From NCBI RefSeq assembly GCF_022539505.1, contig NC_061514.1:343712644-343776643 (forward strand): a stretch of DNA of 64,000 nt. The letters run 5' to 3'. The DNA comes from Lolium rigidum (lineage: Eukaryota; Streptophyta; Magnoliopsida; Poales; Poaceae). The notes beneath the pieces were generated by a model. The model was not told where the DNA came from, searched no databases, and saw nothing but the letters and a program-made list of their open reading frames with translations. Positions 11,881 to 22,830 of this stretch are shown here, in pieces. Each line of letters begins with the position of its first letter. Within the stretch, counting starts at the first letter, position 1. A program made the translations under genes and the position numbers.

Positions 11881-13349
11881 GCATCCCTAAGCTTAGTTCC
11901 GCTCGTCCCGAGCAGGTAAAACGATAACAAAGATAATTTCGGAGTGACATGCCATCATAAACTTGATCATACTATTTGTAAAGCATATGTAGTGAGTGCA
12001 GCGATCAAAACAATGTGTATGACATGAGTAAACAAGTGAATCACAAAGCAAAGACTTTTCATGAATAGCACTTCAAGACAAGCATCAATAAGTCTTGCAT
12101 AAGAGTTAACTCATAAAGTAATAATTCAAAGTAAAGGTATTGAAGCAACACAAAAGAAGATTAAGTTTCAGCGGTTGCTTTCAACTTGTAACATGTATAT
12201 CTCATGGATATTGTCAACATAGAGTAATATAATAAGTGCAATAAGCAAGTATGTAAGAATCAATGCACGTTCACACAAGTGTTTGCTTCTTGAGGTGGAT
12301 AGAAATAGGTGAACTGACTCAACATTGAAAGTAAAAGAATGGTCCTCATAGAGGAAAAGCATCGATTGCTATATTTGTGCTAGAGCTTTGATTTTGAAAA
12401 CATGAAACAATTTTGTCAACGGTAGTAATAAAGCATATGCATCATGTAAATTATATCTTATAAGTTGCAAGCCTCATGCATAGTGTACTAATAGTGCTCG
12501 CACCTTGTCCTAATTAGCTTGGACTACCTGGATTATCACCGCAATACATATGCTTTAACCAAGTATCACAAAGGGGTACCTCTATGCCGCCTGTACAAAG
12601 GTCTAAGGAGAAAGCTCGCATTTGGATTTCTCGCTTTTGATTATTCTCAACTTAGACATCCATACCGGGACAACATAGACAACAGATAATGGACTCCTCT
12701 TTTAATGCTTTAAGCATTCAACAACAATTAATTCTTTTCTCATTAGAGATTTGAGGATGTTTGTCCAAAACTGAAACTTCCACCATGGAACATGGCTTAA
12801 GTTAGCGGCCCAATGTTCTTCTCTCACAATATGCATGCTCAAACCATTCAACTCGAGTGTAGATCGCCCTTACTTCAGTACAAGACGAACATGCATAGCA
12901 ACTCACATGAAATTCAACAATGAGTTGATGGCGTTCCCCGATAAACATGGTTATCGCACAACAAGCAACTTAATAAGAGATAAAGTGCATAATTACATAT
13001 TCAATACCACAATAGTTTTTAAGCTATTTGTCATATGAGCTATATATTGCAAAGGTGAATGATGGAATTTTAAAGGTAGCACTCAAGCAATTTACTTTGG
13101 AATGGCTGGAAAATACCATGTAGTAGGTAGGTATGGTGGACACAAATGGCATAGTGGTTGGCTCAAGTATTTTGGATGCATGAGAAGTATTCCCTCTCGA
13201 TACAAGGTTTAGGCTAGCAAGGCTTATTTGAAACAAACACAAGGATGAACCGGTGCAGCAAAACTCACATAAAAGACATATTGTAAACATTATAAGACTC
13301 TACACCGTCTTCCTTGTTGTTCAAACTCAATACTAGAAATTATCTAGAC
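11881..13349 (-). mobile_element. Internal 3' piece of element B
   Basis: Non-coding internal sequence that first repeats the A piece (to 12590) and then continues with AT-rich DNA to the N gap. No gag or pol motif is present, consistent with the long non-coding 3' region of this family. The rest of B is not visible because of the gap. Confidence 0.7.
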
Positions 13350-13449
13350 NNNNNNNNNNNNNNNNNNNNNNNNNNNNNNNNNNNNNNNNNNNNNNNNNNN
13401 NNNNNNNNNNNNNNNNNNNNNNNNNNNNNNNNNNNNNNNNNNNNNNNNN
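13350..13449. other. Assembly gap (100 N)
   Basis: Exactly 100 unknown bases, the usual placeholder for a gap of unknown size. It separates element B from CACTA subterminal sequence and hides the CACTA 5' terminus. Confidence 1.
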
Positions 13450-13499
13450 ATGATTTGATTCGGGATTATTGCTCCCGGTTCCAATGGCTAGAACACGAG

Positions 13500-13670
13500 A
13501 AAAATATAGTCTTGGTTCGTTAGGGACCTTTAGTCCCGGTTCCAACGGCTAGAACACGAGGAAAATATAGTCCCGGTTCGTTAGGGACCTTTAGTCCCGG
13601 TTAGTACCAATAACCGGGACTAAAGGTTCTACGTGGGGTGCGGCAGGCCAACCGGGACTAAAGACCTTTT
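13500..13670. repeat. CACTA left subterminal repeats, cluster 1
   Basis: Two near-identical 64-bp blocks (GGCTAGAACACGAG...TTAGTCCCGGTTC) are followed by inverted AACCGGGACTAAAG motifs at about 13612-13665. Such clustered direct and inverted subterminal motifs are the transposase-binding regions of CACTA elements. Confidence 0.75.
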
Positions 13671-13914
13671 GTTTGCCCCAAACTAAAGACCTTTTATTTG
13701 CGCCAAAACTAAATTTTCTTATATCTGTTGAATATTTGATACGTGTTTTAATATGAATTTGAATAACTATTGCATACTTTCGAATGTGAACAAACTTTGA
13801 ACATGGAAAGTATTTGAATTTGGAGAAGCAATCGAAAACAATTTTCTGTTTTGTAGAGTAATTAATCAAACTATTTAAACCATTAACCAAACCCACGCTC
13901 CGATTTCCATTTCA

Positions 13915-14340
13915 CTACTTGACAGACATGACAACACCTCTAGTGTGAGGTCGATCACTGTCCATTAACTTCATCGCGGAGGCGTTCACGGGCTTGTGGG
14001 AAAATTTTCCCGGGCGGAACTTCCGAAGATGTTCTAGGGCGTGTGCACTAACGACATCTTCGAGAAGTTCCACCACGGGAGATTTCCCAACCCTTTCCTC
14101 GTAGATGTAAGATATTAACACTGGAGATGGTTGGCTTGTTTTTGCTAATTATATAGGTTTGTGACGTACCATAGGGAGATTCCCCAACACTGTTAGAGGA
14201 GATGGAGGCTTTCACGGTCTTGCGGAGAAATTTTCCTGAGCCAGAACTTCCGAATATTTTCTAGGGTGTGTGCACCAACGACATCTTTGAGAAGCTCCGC
14301 CATGGGAGATTTTCCAACCCTTTCCCCCGGCCATGGGGAT
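13915..14340 (+). repeat. Two-copy direct repeat, period about 228 bp
   Basis: The stretch from about 13998 to 14096 recurs at about 14226-14325 with substitutions; both contain AACTTCCGAA, TGTGCAC and GGGAGATTT.CCAACCCTTT. No coding frame is shared by the two copies. It lies between the subterminal repeat clusters and is part of the CACTA 5' region. Confidence 0.65.
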
Positions 14341-14446
14341 GAAGCTCCCTACCTTTTGGTTTGCTTGTTGAGCTGCTTGCGATTAGCGACGCTCGTTTTA
14401 AAGGCCCAGCGCCGCTTCCTCCTTCGTCTTGTTCCTGCCGAAAAAC

Positions 14447-14720
14447 TATTTAGTCCCGGTTGGTTCCTCTGGCAGGACATCATGCGCTACATTCCTTATC
14501 TCGCCGAGTAGTGCGTCCACCCAAGCGTCCTTATTCCAACGATAGTTTTATTAGATGACAATAAAAATCCACCTTTAGTCTCGGTTGCAGCCACCAAACG
14601 GGACTAAAGGTTGGTCCGCGAAAAACCCTTTGGTCCATGTTGAACCCACCGAACGAGACTAAAGGTTGGCCTACCGGAAAACTCTTTAGTCTCGGTTGGT
14701 CCCTCAGATAGAACGTCGTG
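14447..14720. repeat. CACTA left subterminal repeats, cluster 2
   Basis: Four to five degenerate TTTAGTC(C/T)CGGTTGG motifs in both orientations, with two copies of a GCTC/ATTCCTTATCTCGCCGAG.AGTGCGTCC segment (about 14490 and 14725). Confidence 0.65.
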
Positions 14721-14906
14721 CGCTCTTATCTCGCCGAGCAGTGCGTCCGCACACGCGTCCTTATCCCACCGACAGTTTTTTTATGTTGAAAGTTTTGCCA
14801 GATTTTTAAATGATGCAAAATTTTCCTGCTCTTATTCCGGTTGGTTCCTCCAATCGGTACTACTTTCATGCTGCTTCCTTCTAGTATGAATTTTAGTATT
14901 GCTCCC

Positions 14907-15716
14907 AAGTTTGTGCAACAAACTGCATGTGTCGGTCTTCAACTTCCTGCAATCAATTGTAGGCAGGGAAAATTGCTTTGGATCACCCAATAAACATCTT
15001 AGATGACTCTCCTCTCATAAGTTTGCAGGTTACATTCTTTTATTCTCTTCTTTTGATGGCCCATGATTATTAGCGGTCTCTTTTCTTTCTTTCTTATACT
15101 ATTTTAACTTTACTGTTGGATGTATTAAAGTGCCAGAAGGGTGCTAATTCTATGGATCATTTCGGTTTTATGTTCCTGTCAAAGAATCTAAAAAGGTATA
15201 TATCATAGACGGTGAAGTACTCTCCTGCTCTTCCGAAGCTTTTTGGCTACAGAGTAAGACATCTGGACTTTTCTTTGCCATGTTCAAACAGTATGGGGAC
15301 GTGGCTCTTCAGTTCCTTCCATCTGCTCAGGATATACTATGTGAATTCTTAACCATGAGGGGCTTAGGGGCTTAAGTATCTCTCTTTAAGATTTTGTCTT
15401 TTCTCGGATCATTACTCATGGAGAAAACATGCTGATGAGGTTAATCTAGCATTGAATGAGGTCGAAGAGGATTTTCTTTTCAAACAACTAGTGCTAAGCC
15501 CAAATTTCATACCAAATCTGAAGTGTTATGATGACTGTGATGATATATCTAATTTTCACAAACAATCTGATTTCAATCAGAACAGTCTACCAATGATCTT
15601 CAATCATTGCATTTAAGAGTGTGTTTAGTGATCTTCTTAAGACGGTTCAACAACACAAGAGTAAAGAGAATTCATTGATAGTGATGATGAATGCAGTAAG
15701 TAAGGGTAGCATGCTG
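14907..15716 (+). pseudogene. Captured gene fragment, copy 1
   Basis: First unit of an 810-bp tandem duplication inside the CACTA. Short exon-like frames can be read: FVQQTACVGLQLPAI-type sequence at the start, KKVYIIDGEVLSCSSEAFWL near 15190-15250, FAMFKQYGDVALQFLPSAQD near 15275-15335, and FHKQSDFNQNSLPM near 15553-15597. The frames are separated by intron-like AT-rich stretches. I do not recognise the parent gene. It is unlike any transposase and is probably a host gene fragment picked up by the CACTA. Stops and frame changes show it is not expressed as an intact protein. Confidence 0.5.
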
Positions 15717-16563
15717 AAGTTTGTGCAACAAACTTTATGTGTCGGTCTTCAACTTCCTGCATTTAATTGTTGGCAGGGCAAATTGCTTTGGATCACCCAG
15801 TGAACATCTCAGAAGACTCTCCTCTCATAAGTTTGCAGGTTATTTTATTTTATTCTCTTATTTGATGGCCCATGATTATTGTGCGGTCTCTTTTCTTTCT
15901 TTCTTATACTATTTTAGCTTTACTGTCACGATGTATTAAAGAGCCAGAAGGGTGCTAATTCTCTAGATCATTTTGGTTTTCTGTTCCTGTCAAAGAATCT
16001 AAAAAAGGTATAGATCATAGACGGTGAAGTACTCTCCTGCTCTTCCGAAGCTTTTTGGCTACAGAGTAACATATCTAGCCTTTTCTCTGCCATGTTCAAA
16101 CAGTATGGGGCCGTGGCTCTTCAGTTCCTGTCATCTGCTCAGGATGTACTATGTGAATCTTAACCCCGAGGGGCTTAAGTGTCTTATTTAAAAAAATTAT
16201 CTGTTTTCCAGATCATTACTCAAGGAGAAAACTTGCTGATGAGGTTAATATAGCATTGGATGAGGCCGAAGAGGCTTTTCTTGTCAAACAACTATTGCTA
16301 AGCCCAAATTCCATACCAAATCTGAAGTTTTATGATTACTGTGTTGATCTATCAAATTTTCATAAACAATCTGATTTCAATCAGAATAGTCTACCAATGA
16401 TCAAATCTTCAATCATTGCATTTAAGAGTGTGTTCGCTGATCTTCTTAAGATGGTTCAACAACACTCGAGTAAAGAGACTTCATTGATAGTGATGATGAA
16501 GAGAAAAAAAATGGGATTAAGTTCTCTTATAGATAAGCATACAGAACAATGGCAAAATGGTTA
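15717..16563 (+). pseudogene. Captured gene fragment, copy 2
   Basis: Second unit, colinear with copy 1 (FVQQTLCVGLQLPAFNCWQG at its start). The last exon-like frame (16256-16563) is better preserved here: EEAFLVKQLLLSPNSIPNLK, FHKQSDFNQNSLPMIKSS, then LLKMVQQHSSKETSLIVMMK. The middle segment corresponding to KKVYIIDGEV is frameshifted in this copy. Identity of the parent gene is unknown. Confidence 0.5.
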
Positions 16564-16571
16564 ATACTAGA

Positions 16572-16990
16572 GAACATTTATTTTAGAAAACAGAAAATAA
16601 TTTTCGATTATTTTTCTAAATTAATGCATTTTTTATGTTTAAAGTTTTGCCAGTTTTTAAATTATACAAAAAATATGAGTTAATGAATTTTTAATTGAAA
16701 AAAGACAAAAAGGTTAATAGTTTGGCTAGTTAGAACATTTATTTTACAAAACAGAAAATGATTTTGGATTATTTTTCTAAATTAAAACATTTTTTATGTT
16801 GAAAGTTTTGCGAGATTTTCAATTATGCAAAGCATATGAGTTAATGCATTTTAATTAAAAAATGGCAAAAAAGTTAATATATATTTTGGCTAATTAGAAC
16901 ATTTATTTTAGAATACATAAAATGATTTTGGATTATTTCTAAATTAAAATATTTTTCATGCCGGAAGTTTTGGTAGATTTTAAATTATGG
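16572..16990. repeat. AT-rich tandem repeat, 3 units of about 163 bp
   Basis: Units begin GAACATTTATTTTAGAAAAC at 16572, 16733 and 16898. Each continues through TTTTTATGTT.AAAGTTTTGCCAG-type sequence. A lone copy of that second motif also occurs at about 14781-14820. Non-coding. Confidence 0.7.
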
Positions 16991-17059
16991 AGATGTTATT
17001 TTAATTCATATTCTAACACTTTGCAAAATGTGAAAACGGTGGGAAAATTGAAAATCCAC

Positions 17060-17230
17060 CAAAACAACCTTTTATTCCGGTTGGTTCCTCCAACCGGGAC
17101 TAAGGGTCATTTTGCGCGCGCGAACGAAGTGTCGGCTGAAAATTACCTTTAGTCCCGATTGGAGATACAAACCGGAATAATAGACCCTTTAGTCCCGGTT
17201 GGAGATACCAACCAGGACTAAAGGTCCTAG
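17060..17230. repeat. CACTA left subterminal repeats, cluster 3
   Basis: Motifs TTCCGGTTGGTTCCTCCAAC / CGGGACTAAGG and CCTTTAGTCCCGGTTGGAGA form imperfect inverted pairs. This cluster is the closest to the transposase gene. Confidence 0.65.
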
Positions 17231-17252
17231 GGTATATTAGTGGACCCTTCGT

Positions 17253-17276
17253 CCTCCCAGTTCGTTAACTGGGAGG
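17253..17276. other. Perfect 10-bp stem-loop
   Basis: CCTCCCAGTT, a CGTT loop, then AACTGGGAGG. It lies just downstream of GGTATATTAG (17231-17240), a possible TATA-like element, at the AT-to-GC switch that precedes the leader region of the CACTA gene. Confidence 0.6.
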
Positions 17277-17277
17277 C

Positions 17278-18462
17278 CTCATAATCTTCTCCGACTGCCG
17301 CGCCATTGCTTTGTTCGCGGGAGAGGAGAAGTTGCGCCGTCCGCCGCCACTGTGTTCTCGCTCAGGTATGCCCAATCCACTGCCTCCGTTCGCCGGCGCA
17401 CCCAATCCACCTTATAATCTCGCGCCGTGTGGATTTGCAGTAGAGCGCGTGTGGAGGAGAAGCCACCACCGTCGGCCGTCCGTGGAGGAGAAGTCGTCGC
17501 CGCTGTCGTTCGCCGTGCCTCCGCCGCGCCGGCCGGTGTGGAGGAGAAACAGAGAATGTAAGAGAAAAGAGAGAAAAAAGGGAGAAAACGTAGAAATAGA
17601 AAATAAAATAGGATAATAGAATAAAAATAAGATTATTACTACATTTGGCACATGGAACATTATTATGAGAATATGATTTTGAAATAAAAAGGGAGAAATA
17701 AAAATTCTATTATTGCATCGAAAATTTGAATTATAAATTAGAAATGTGATTATTGCTTAGAAATAGAAATGTGATTATTTCATACTCCATTTTATATTAT
17801 TATCAAGATTATTTAGCACATGGAACATTATTATGAAAAATAGGATTTAGAAATACTAACAATAAAAATAAATTCTATTATTGCATAGAAAATAGGAATT
17901 AGAAATAAAAATGGGGATGGAGAAGTTGGAAATAGAAATGGAGATGGAGAAAATAGAAATGGAGAGGAGATGGAGAAAATAGAAATGTGATTATTTCATA
18001 CTCCATTTTATATTATTATCAAGATTATTTAGCACATTCTCCTATTTGGCACATGGAAATAGAATTTCTTCTATTTGTATTCAATACTCCATTTATTTTA
18101 TTGCTTAGAAATAGAAATGGAAATGGAGATGTGGACACAATAGAAATAGAAATAGAGACGAAGTAAATAGAATTAGAAATTAGAAATAGAAATATAGTGG
18201 AAGTAAATAGAAATAGAAAGTACAAATGTGATTATTTCATACTCCACTTTATATTATTATCAAGATTATTTAGCGCGTGGAACATTATTTTAATGAAAAA
18301 CAAGTTATGTTAATGCAAACTAGTTTTAATACCTTGTTTTAATGCAAAAAGGAGAAATAGAAAATCTATTATTTCATACTCCATTTACATGTACCACTGT
18401 TAATGCAAAACTCCAGTTAATTCAAAACTTGTTTTATATTTTTTGTATGTATTAATTAAGCT
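17278..18462 (+). other. Leader region of the CACTA gene with AT/purine repeats
   Basis: GC-rich at 17280-17560, including an open frame at 17311-17616 rich in Pro, Arg and Lys with no recognised domain. Then AT-rich sequence with three copies of a TTTCATACTCCATTTTATAT...TTATTTAGC block (about 17776, 17993, 18233) and runs of GAAATAGAAATGGAGATGG. I see no further gene here; it probably holds promoter, leader and intron sequence. Confidence 0.4.
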
Positions 18463-19096
18463 ATGGACGGCGGGAGAGACCATGAAGAAGAACTGTTCCA
18501 AATTATAAACGAGGGTGCAACTCCTAACGGTGGAGGAGATAATGTTGGTGAGGGAATGGAGATTTAAGCAAGAGACGAAGCGGAAACAAGCGATCATTGT
18601 GATGATGGCTCATATAATGATGGCGAGGTATTATTAAGCATCTGGTGTTCACTACATAGATGCATTACTTGTATATATACTAACGAATGTTTCTTCTTTT
18701 AGATCTCAGCATCGAGAGAGTCTTCTAAAAGGACACGAGGCGGGACCAAACCTCTCGGCGATAATGTGCATCTACCAATTGAAGAAGTCTCCCGACTTGG
18801 CGAACCGTTGCTTCCCATTGCGAACGCAAAAGCATTTATAAATCAATGCAGGGTTGTTGTTCGGGAGAACATCCCGATCACCGTTCGGGAATGGAATAAG
18901 CCAACAGCAGATGAAATTACTTTTGTCTACAATGGTACCAAAGAGGAACTTTGGGATTCGCTAATGAAACATTTCACCCTACCAGTCTTGGTGACTACTG
19001 CGCTCACAGACGCCATGAGGCGTAAAGTTAAGGAGTGGGCTCTTAAGAAGATGGCCACACAATTCTAGACCTTCAAGAAAAGGTTATATAAGTATT
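18463..19096 (+). pseudogene. CACTA Transposase_24-type ORF, 5' piece
   Basis: Exon 1 starts at ATG 18463 (MDGGRDHEEELFQIINEG) and ends at 18627 before gt. Exon 2 begins at 18703 after an AG acceptor, in phase. Exon 2 carries the family block ITVREWNKPTADEI, ELWDSLMKHFTLPV, RRKVKEWALKKMATQF and then TFKKRLYK, which I recognise as the plant Ptta/En/Spm transposase family PF03004. A TAA in exon 1 (18577-ish) and a TAG at 19066-19068, where the family has Gln, interrupt it. The reading is cut at 19096 by the TIR element and resumes at 24162. The family accompanies CACTA transposition; its biochemical role is unclear. Confidence 0.75.
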
Positions 19097-19190
19097 AGAG
19101 ATTTCTATTTTCGTGCCCTCGGTTCCTTAGTTGTACTCAGTTTTCCCCAGCTCCTTAGTTTTTGCTAAGTTTTCCCCAACTCCTTATCTG
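19097..19190 (+). repeat. Left TIR of the DUF295-bearing element
   Basis: Contains GTACTCAGTTTTCCCCAG and GCTAAGTTTTCCCCAACTCC. It pairs with 24061-24154 in inverted orientation with about 13 mismatches. Confidence 0.75.
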
Positions 19191-19732
19191 AAACTCGCAG
19201 AAGGAGGTCGGACGGTAGGATTCCCGTTTAGTTGACCGTTCCATGCTGACGTGTGGGGCTGTGTCGTGTGGGGCCGCGCCGCGTGGGGCTGGTAGAAAGG
19301 GACCGCTTGGGATAGGACGAGACCGTGTTTGGTTGTACGTGAGCAGGAGCTGGGTTCTATCTCTCTCGGTCCAAATTGGCATATCCCTTTTTAAGAGCAC
19401 CTTTTTCCTCTCTTTCTCTGTAACAGTTCTCTCTCTTTTCACCAAATTAGTATCAAATCTAGAGAAGCTTCTATTTCTATATTTTTCTTCAATGATTGTT
19501 GCCTTTTGGCCCTCGTTTTTTGCCCAATATGGTAACAAATCTAGAAGCTATGATAAATTCACAACAACATATATAATAAATCACGAAAACTAAGTATAAT
19601 ACATAAACTCATACAGCAGCCAAAAGCAGCCAATAACGATGTTTATGTTCACGTCAAACTAAGCTGAAAATAATACAAGACGCAATGTATGGCCAACATG
19701 AAGACTAGGCCCAGGATGAATGAATCATAACT

Positions 19733-21108
19733 TCATTCTTCATATATTTCTTCGTCGCTCCATTCCTGTATCTGAAGGAAATATTCATTGAACTCCTTCC
19801 GTCTGCAGTGTGCAGCCAATACATCCTCCAAACGGTATGGCCTTTGTTCATCTCTCAGACCGTAGATTCCTAATCTATCCATATGCCGTGGCCAATCATC
19901 CCAGGCCTTTCTATCATCAAAGTACTCTATGATATAACCTAAATCCGTGTAGTAGATGCAGCCAGGTCGAAGTGTCGGGTGCACTCTCGTGTCGACGGAG
20001 ATACACAGGATATGATTGACGAAGAAGGCACGACTACCAATGTTATTGACGGCATGGAGAGAGCGGCTCGCAATGTCCACACGGTACACCAATGGTGCTT
20101 GAGCTTCCTCCAAATGCATGTTGTCCAACAACACAAGCATCAGATCACCATCCGAGTTCACAAGGTAGAACTTGTCATTTCCAAGTTCTGGAAATGAAAA
20201 TAGTGTCTCCATGTTGACATTGCTCGGGCGTTGCTCCAACTGGACACTTTTGGTGCACACTAATTTTCCTAACTCAAAATTGTTCGCAGCTATTGCATAC
20301 AATTCACCATTGAACGGGGTAATGCAACGCAGAGTATGGTGCTCGATCAAAAATTAAATTCTCCCCAATCTTCATCTATATCCTTAGTTGGAGTGCTCTC
20401 ATCGACCCAAGCAATTTCCTCCGGGTAATGTGTGGCAACGAAGATCATAGTCGGGGACTTCATTACAGCGACTGAGTACAGAAAAATAGTTGGCATATGC
20501 GCCTCAAACATAGTGTTCAATGTCTTTGTGAGTGGGTTCAGAAGCCGTATCTTGTGCGGCTGGTTCTTATGGGAAAGCACGATTACGCCACGGCAAAAGC
20601 CGACGAAGTAGTATCTAAAAGATATTGATGAAGATAACATTCAGCACTAAGATGTTTACGACTGAAAATAAAAACAGATAACTCGACAGATCTGGAGGAA
20701 TTTGAACCTTGCATGAACTTCCGTTAGATCGACGGTGATGTAGCGGGATTTGCGGAGGTGGTGGAAGGTGAACTCAGCGGCGCGTGGAAGCGCGTGTTCT
20801 ATCATGATCCATTTGTGCAGGTGCACATCGGGCTCAGGTAAACCTGAGCGCCAATTTGCACAAACTTGCCTCAAAACAGAGTAGGTGTCCACGTACTCCT
20901 CTTTCGCCAGTAAGCAGTCGCCGATCTCGTGAAGTGGTCCGTGAACCGAGAGAGAGGCCCAGTTCACAGAGGCGCCGCGCTTGGATGCGCCGCCCTCGGA
21001 GGTTACGGGCTCGGCGGCGACAGGCTCGGAGGCGACGGGCTCGGGGGCGACGGGCTCGGAGGCGACGGGCTCGGGGGCGACGGCCGCCGGCGCATTCTTC
21101 TTCTCCAT
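19733..21108 (-). pseudogene. DUF295-type (F-box-associated) gene, one frameshift
   Basis: Two exons on the minus strand. Exon 1 runs 21108 (MEKKNAPAAVAPEP) to 20708. A gt/ag intron of 93 bp follows (20707-20615). Exon 2 runs 20614-19733. Joining them gives an in-frame A-R-Y-Y-F-V-G-F-C-R-G. Exon 1 has a 15-bp tandem repeat encoding EPVAS/EPVAP units, then an F-box-like segment (HEIGDCLLAKEEYVDTYSVL, VCANWRS). Exon 2 has the DUF295 (PF03478) hallmarks: LLNPLTKT, FNGELYAI, YLVNSDGDLMLV, HILCISVDTR and PGCIYYTD. A single-base change in a T5 run near 20346-20352 shifts the frame; otherwise the reading is open to the stop at 19733. DUF295 genes are large grass families of unknown function. The copy lies wholly between TIRs, so it was probably captured. 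Confidence 0.7.
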
Positions 21109-21309
21109 CGCCGGCAGGGGAGAGCGCGTAGGGCGGTTGGGGTTTTTTCGATTTGGAGAAGTTGATGGGACGTGAGAGGCGTGGTTGCGTGCGTCAGGGA
21201 GAGAGGGGTTTTGTACAGGCAAGGTGACGGTTGGTCTCGGCAGTTCCAAAAAACTACACGTTTGGTATCAACACGCGCACCGCCTAACCGCTGCACACCA
21301 CGACACGCG

Positions 21310-21440
21310 TTCGTGGTTACGTGTACTCAGTTCTACCCTCAAGTCTTACACTGGAAAAATATATGTACTCAGTTTTTCCCTCGAGTACTAGTACTGGCTA
21401 GTGCAATATACTCAGTTTTACCCTCAAGTGGCTGGTCAAC
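21310..21440 (+). repeat. Internal TIR-like motifs (ACTCAGTTTT.CCCTC)
   Basis: Three copies of TACTCAGTT.TACCCTC / TACTCAGTTTTTCCCTCGAG at about 21324, 21364 and 21408, upstream of the DUF295 gene. A fourth (TACTACTCAGTTTTGCCCTC) lies near 21859. They match the core of the element's own TIRs. Confidence 0.6.
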
Positions 21441-22057
21441 AGAGAGTTAACAAATGGGATTAAGCTATCTAATTGAGTCATTTCGTGCGCAAAAAATTCC
21501 AAAAAAGATAAAACCATAGTGGCACTTACTCATGGAGTCTTCTTACGCACCTGCCACGTTGGGAACCATAACAATCATAGATAAATCAAGTTTTACCGCA
21601 AATTGCCACTTCTCAAATCACCTAGTAGCTATGAAGGTGCATGGCTTTCCACAATAAGCCCTTCCCAAAACAGCTTTCCCCAAAACATACTTTGTCGGAA
21701 TGAGGCCAGAATTTTCACACTCATGTATATTTGTATTGCAAATAGTTTGAGGTAGGCCAAGATGGGTTTCATTGTACAAAACACGCATTTTCCATTTTTA
21801 AATCTCATATTTGAATCCCTTAGTTTGTTTACTACTCACGTGCCCTTGATTTCTTGATACTACTCAGTTTTGCCCTCTCCCTTCACAAATTCTCACAGAC
21901 GTCCAACCTTGCCCTGATTGGTCTAGCCCTTGTCACGCGGATCGTGCCCGCCGACCGTTGATTGTATGATCTAACGGGCAGGATAACCCCTCTCTCTCTG
22001 ATCGGGGCCCACCACCCTCTCTTTCTCTGTCGGCATTTAGGCATTATAAACTCTTTT

Positions 22058-22830
22058 AGGAATTACTTTTCATGCAAAAAAATGATAAACCATCACCAAT
22101 TTCTTGTAGCCATTACTTTTCACGCTAAAAATGATAAACCATCACCGATTTGTTGTAGCCATTACTTTTCACACAAAAATTGATAAACTTTTCACGCAAA
22201 ACTATGATCATTAATTTGGTCAAACCAACCTATAATTTATATGCCTAAAAAATTATACCATTGGATTCATATGCAAAAGAAGTTTCCAACGATATAATGT
22301 TTGTGATATATATTTCATATTTTGTTGACCAAATTAATGGTCAAAGTTCTTCTCAAATCACAAAATGTGCTTATAAACCGGTATCGAGGGAGTAGCCATT
22401 ACTTTTCACGCAAAAAATGATAAACCATCACCAATTTGTTGTAGCCATTACTTTTTCACGCAAAATATGATAAACCATCACCAATTTGTTGTAGGCATTA
22501 CTTTTCACGCAAAAAATGATAAACCATCACCAATTTGTTGTAGGCATTACTTTTCACGCAAACATGATAAACCATCACCGATTTCTTGTAGCTATTACTT
22601 TTCACACTGAAAATGATAAATCATCACCGATTTGTTGTAGCCATTACTTTTCACGCAAAAAATGATAAACCATCACCGATTTCTTGTAGCCATTACTTTT
22701 CACGCTAAAAATGATAAACCATCACCAATTTCTTGTAGCCATTACTTTTCACGCTAAAAATGTTAAACCATCACCGATTTCTTGTAGCCATTACTTTTCA
22801 CGCTAAAAATGATAAACCATCACCAGTTTG
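22058..22830 (+). repeat. Minisatellite, about 49-bp unit, about 12 copies
   Basis: The unit is CATTACTTTTCACGCAAAAA followed by ATGATAAACCATCACCAATT and TGTTGTAGC. About three units lie at 22058-22200 and about nine at 22393-22830. Units alternate between 'TTTGTTG' and 'TTTCTTG' variants. The two blocks are separated by a MITE-like insert. No coding potential is apparent. Confidence 0.8.
22205..22396 (+). mobile_element. Probable Stowaway-like MITE fragment inside the minisatellite
   Basis: An AT-rich segment ends TATAAACCGGTATCGAGGGA-GTA, resembling the right terminus of grass Stowaway MITEs (...GGAGGGAGTA). It contains the inverted pair ATTAATTTGGTCAAA / TTGACCAAATTAATGG (22211-22226 and 22326-22341). 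The left terminus is not recognisable, so it is truncated or diverged. Confidence 0.45.

Noticed and set aside
8000..12600. Many ORFs of 60-170 codons across LTRs A and B and the internal pieces
   Set aside because: They recur at corresponding LTR positions, have no domain and reflect LTR sequence, not genes.
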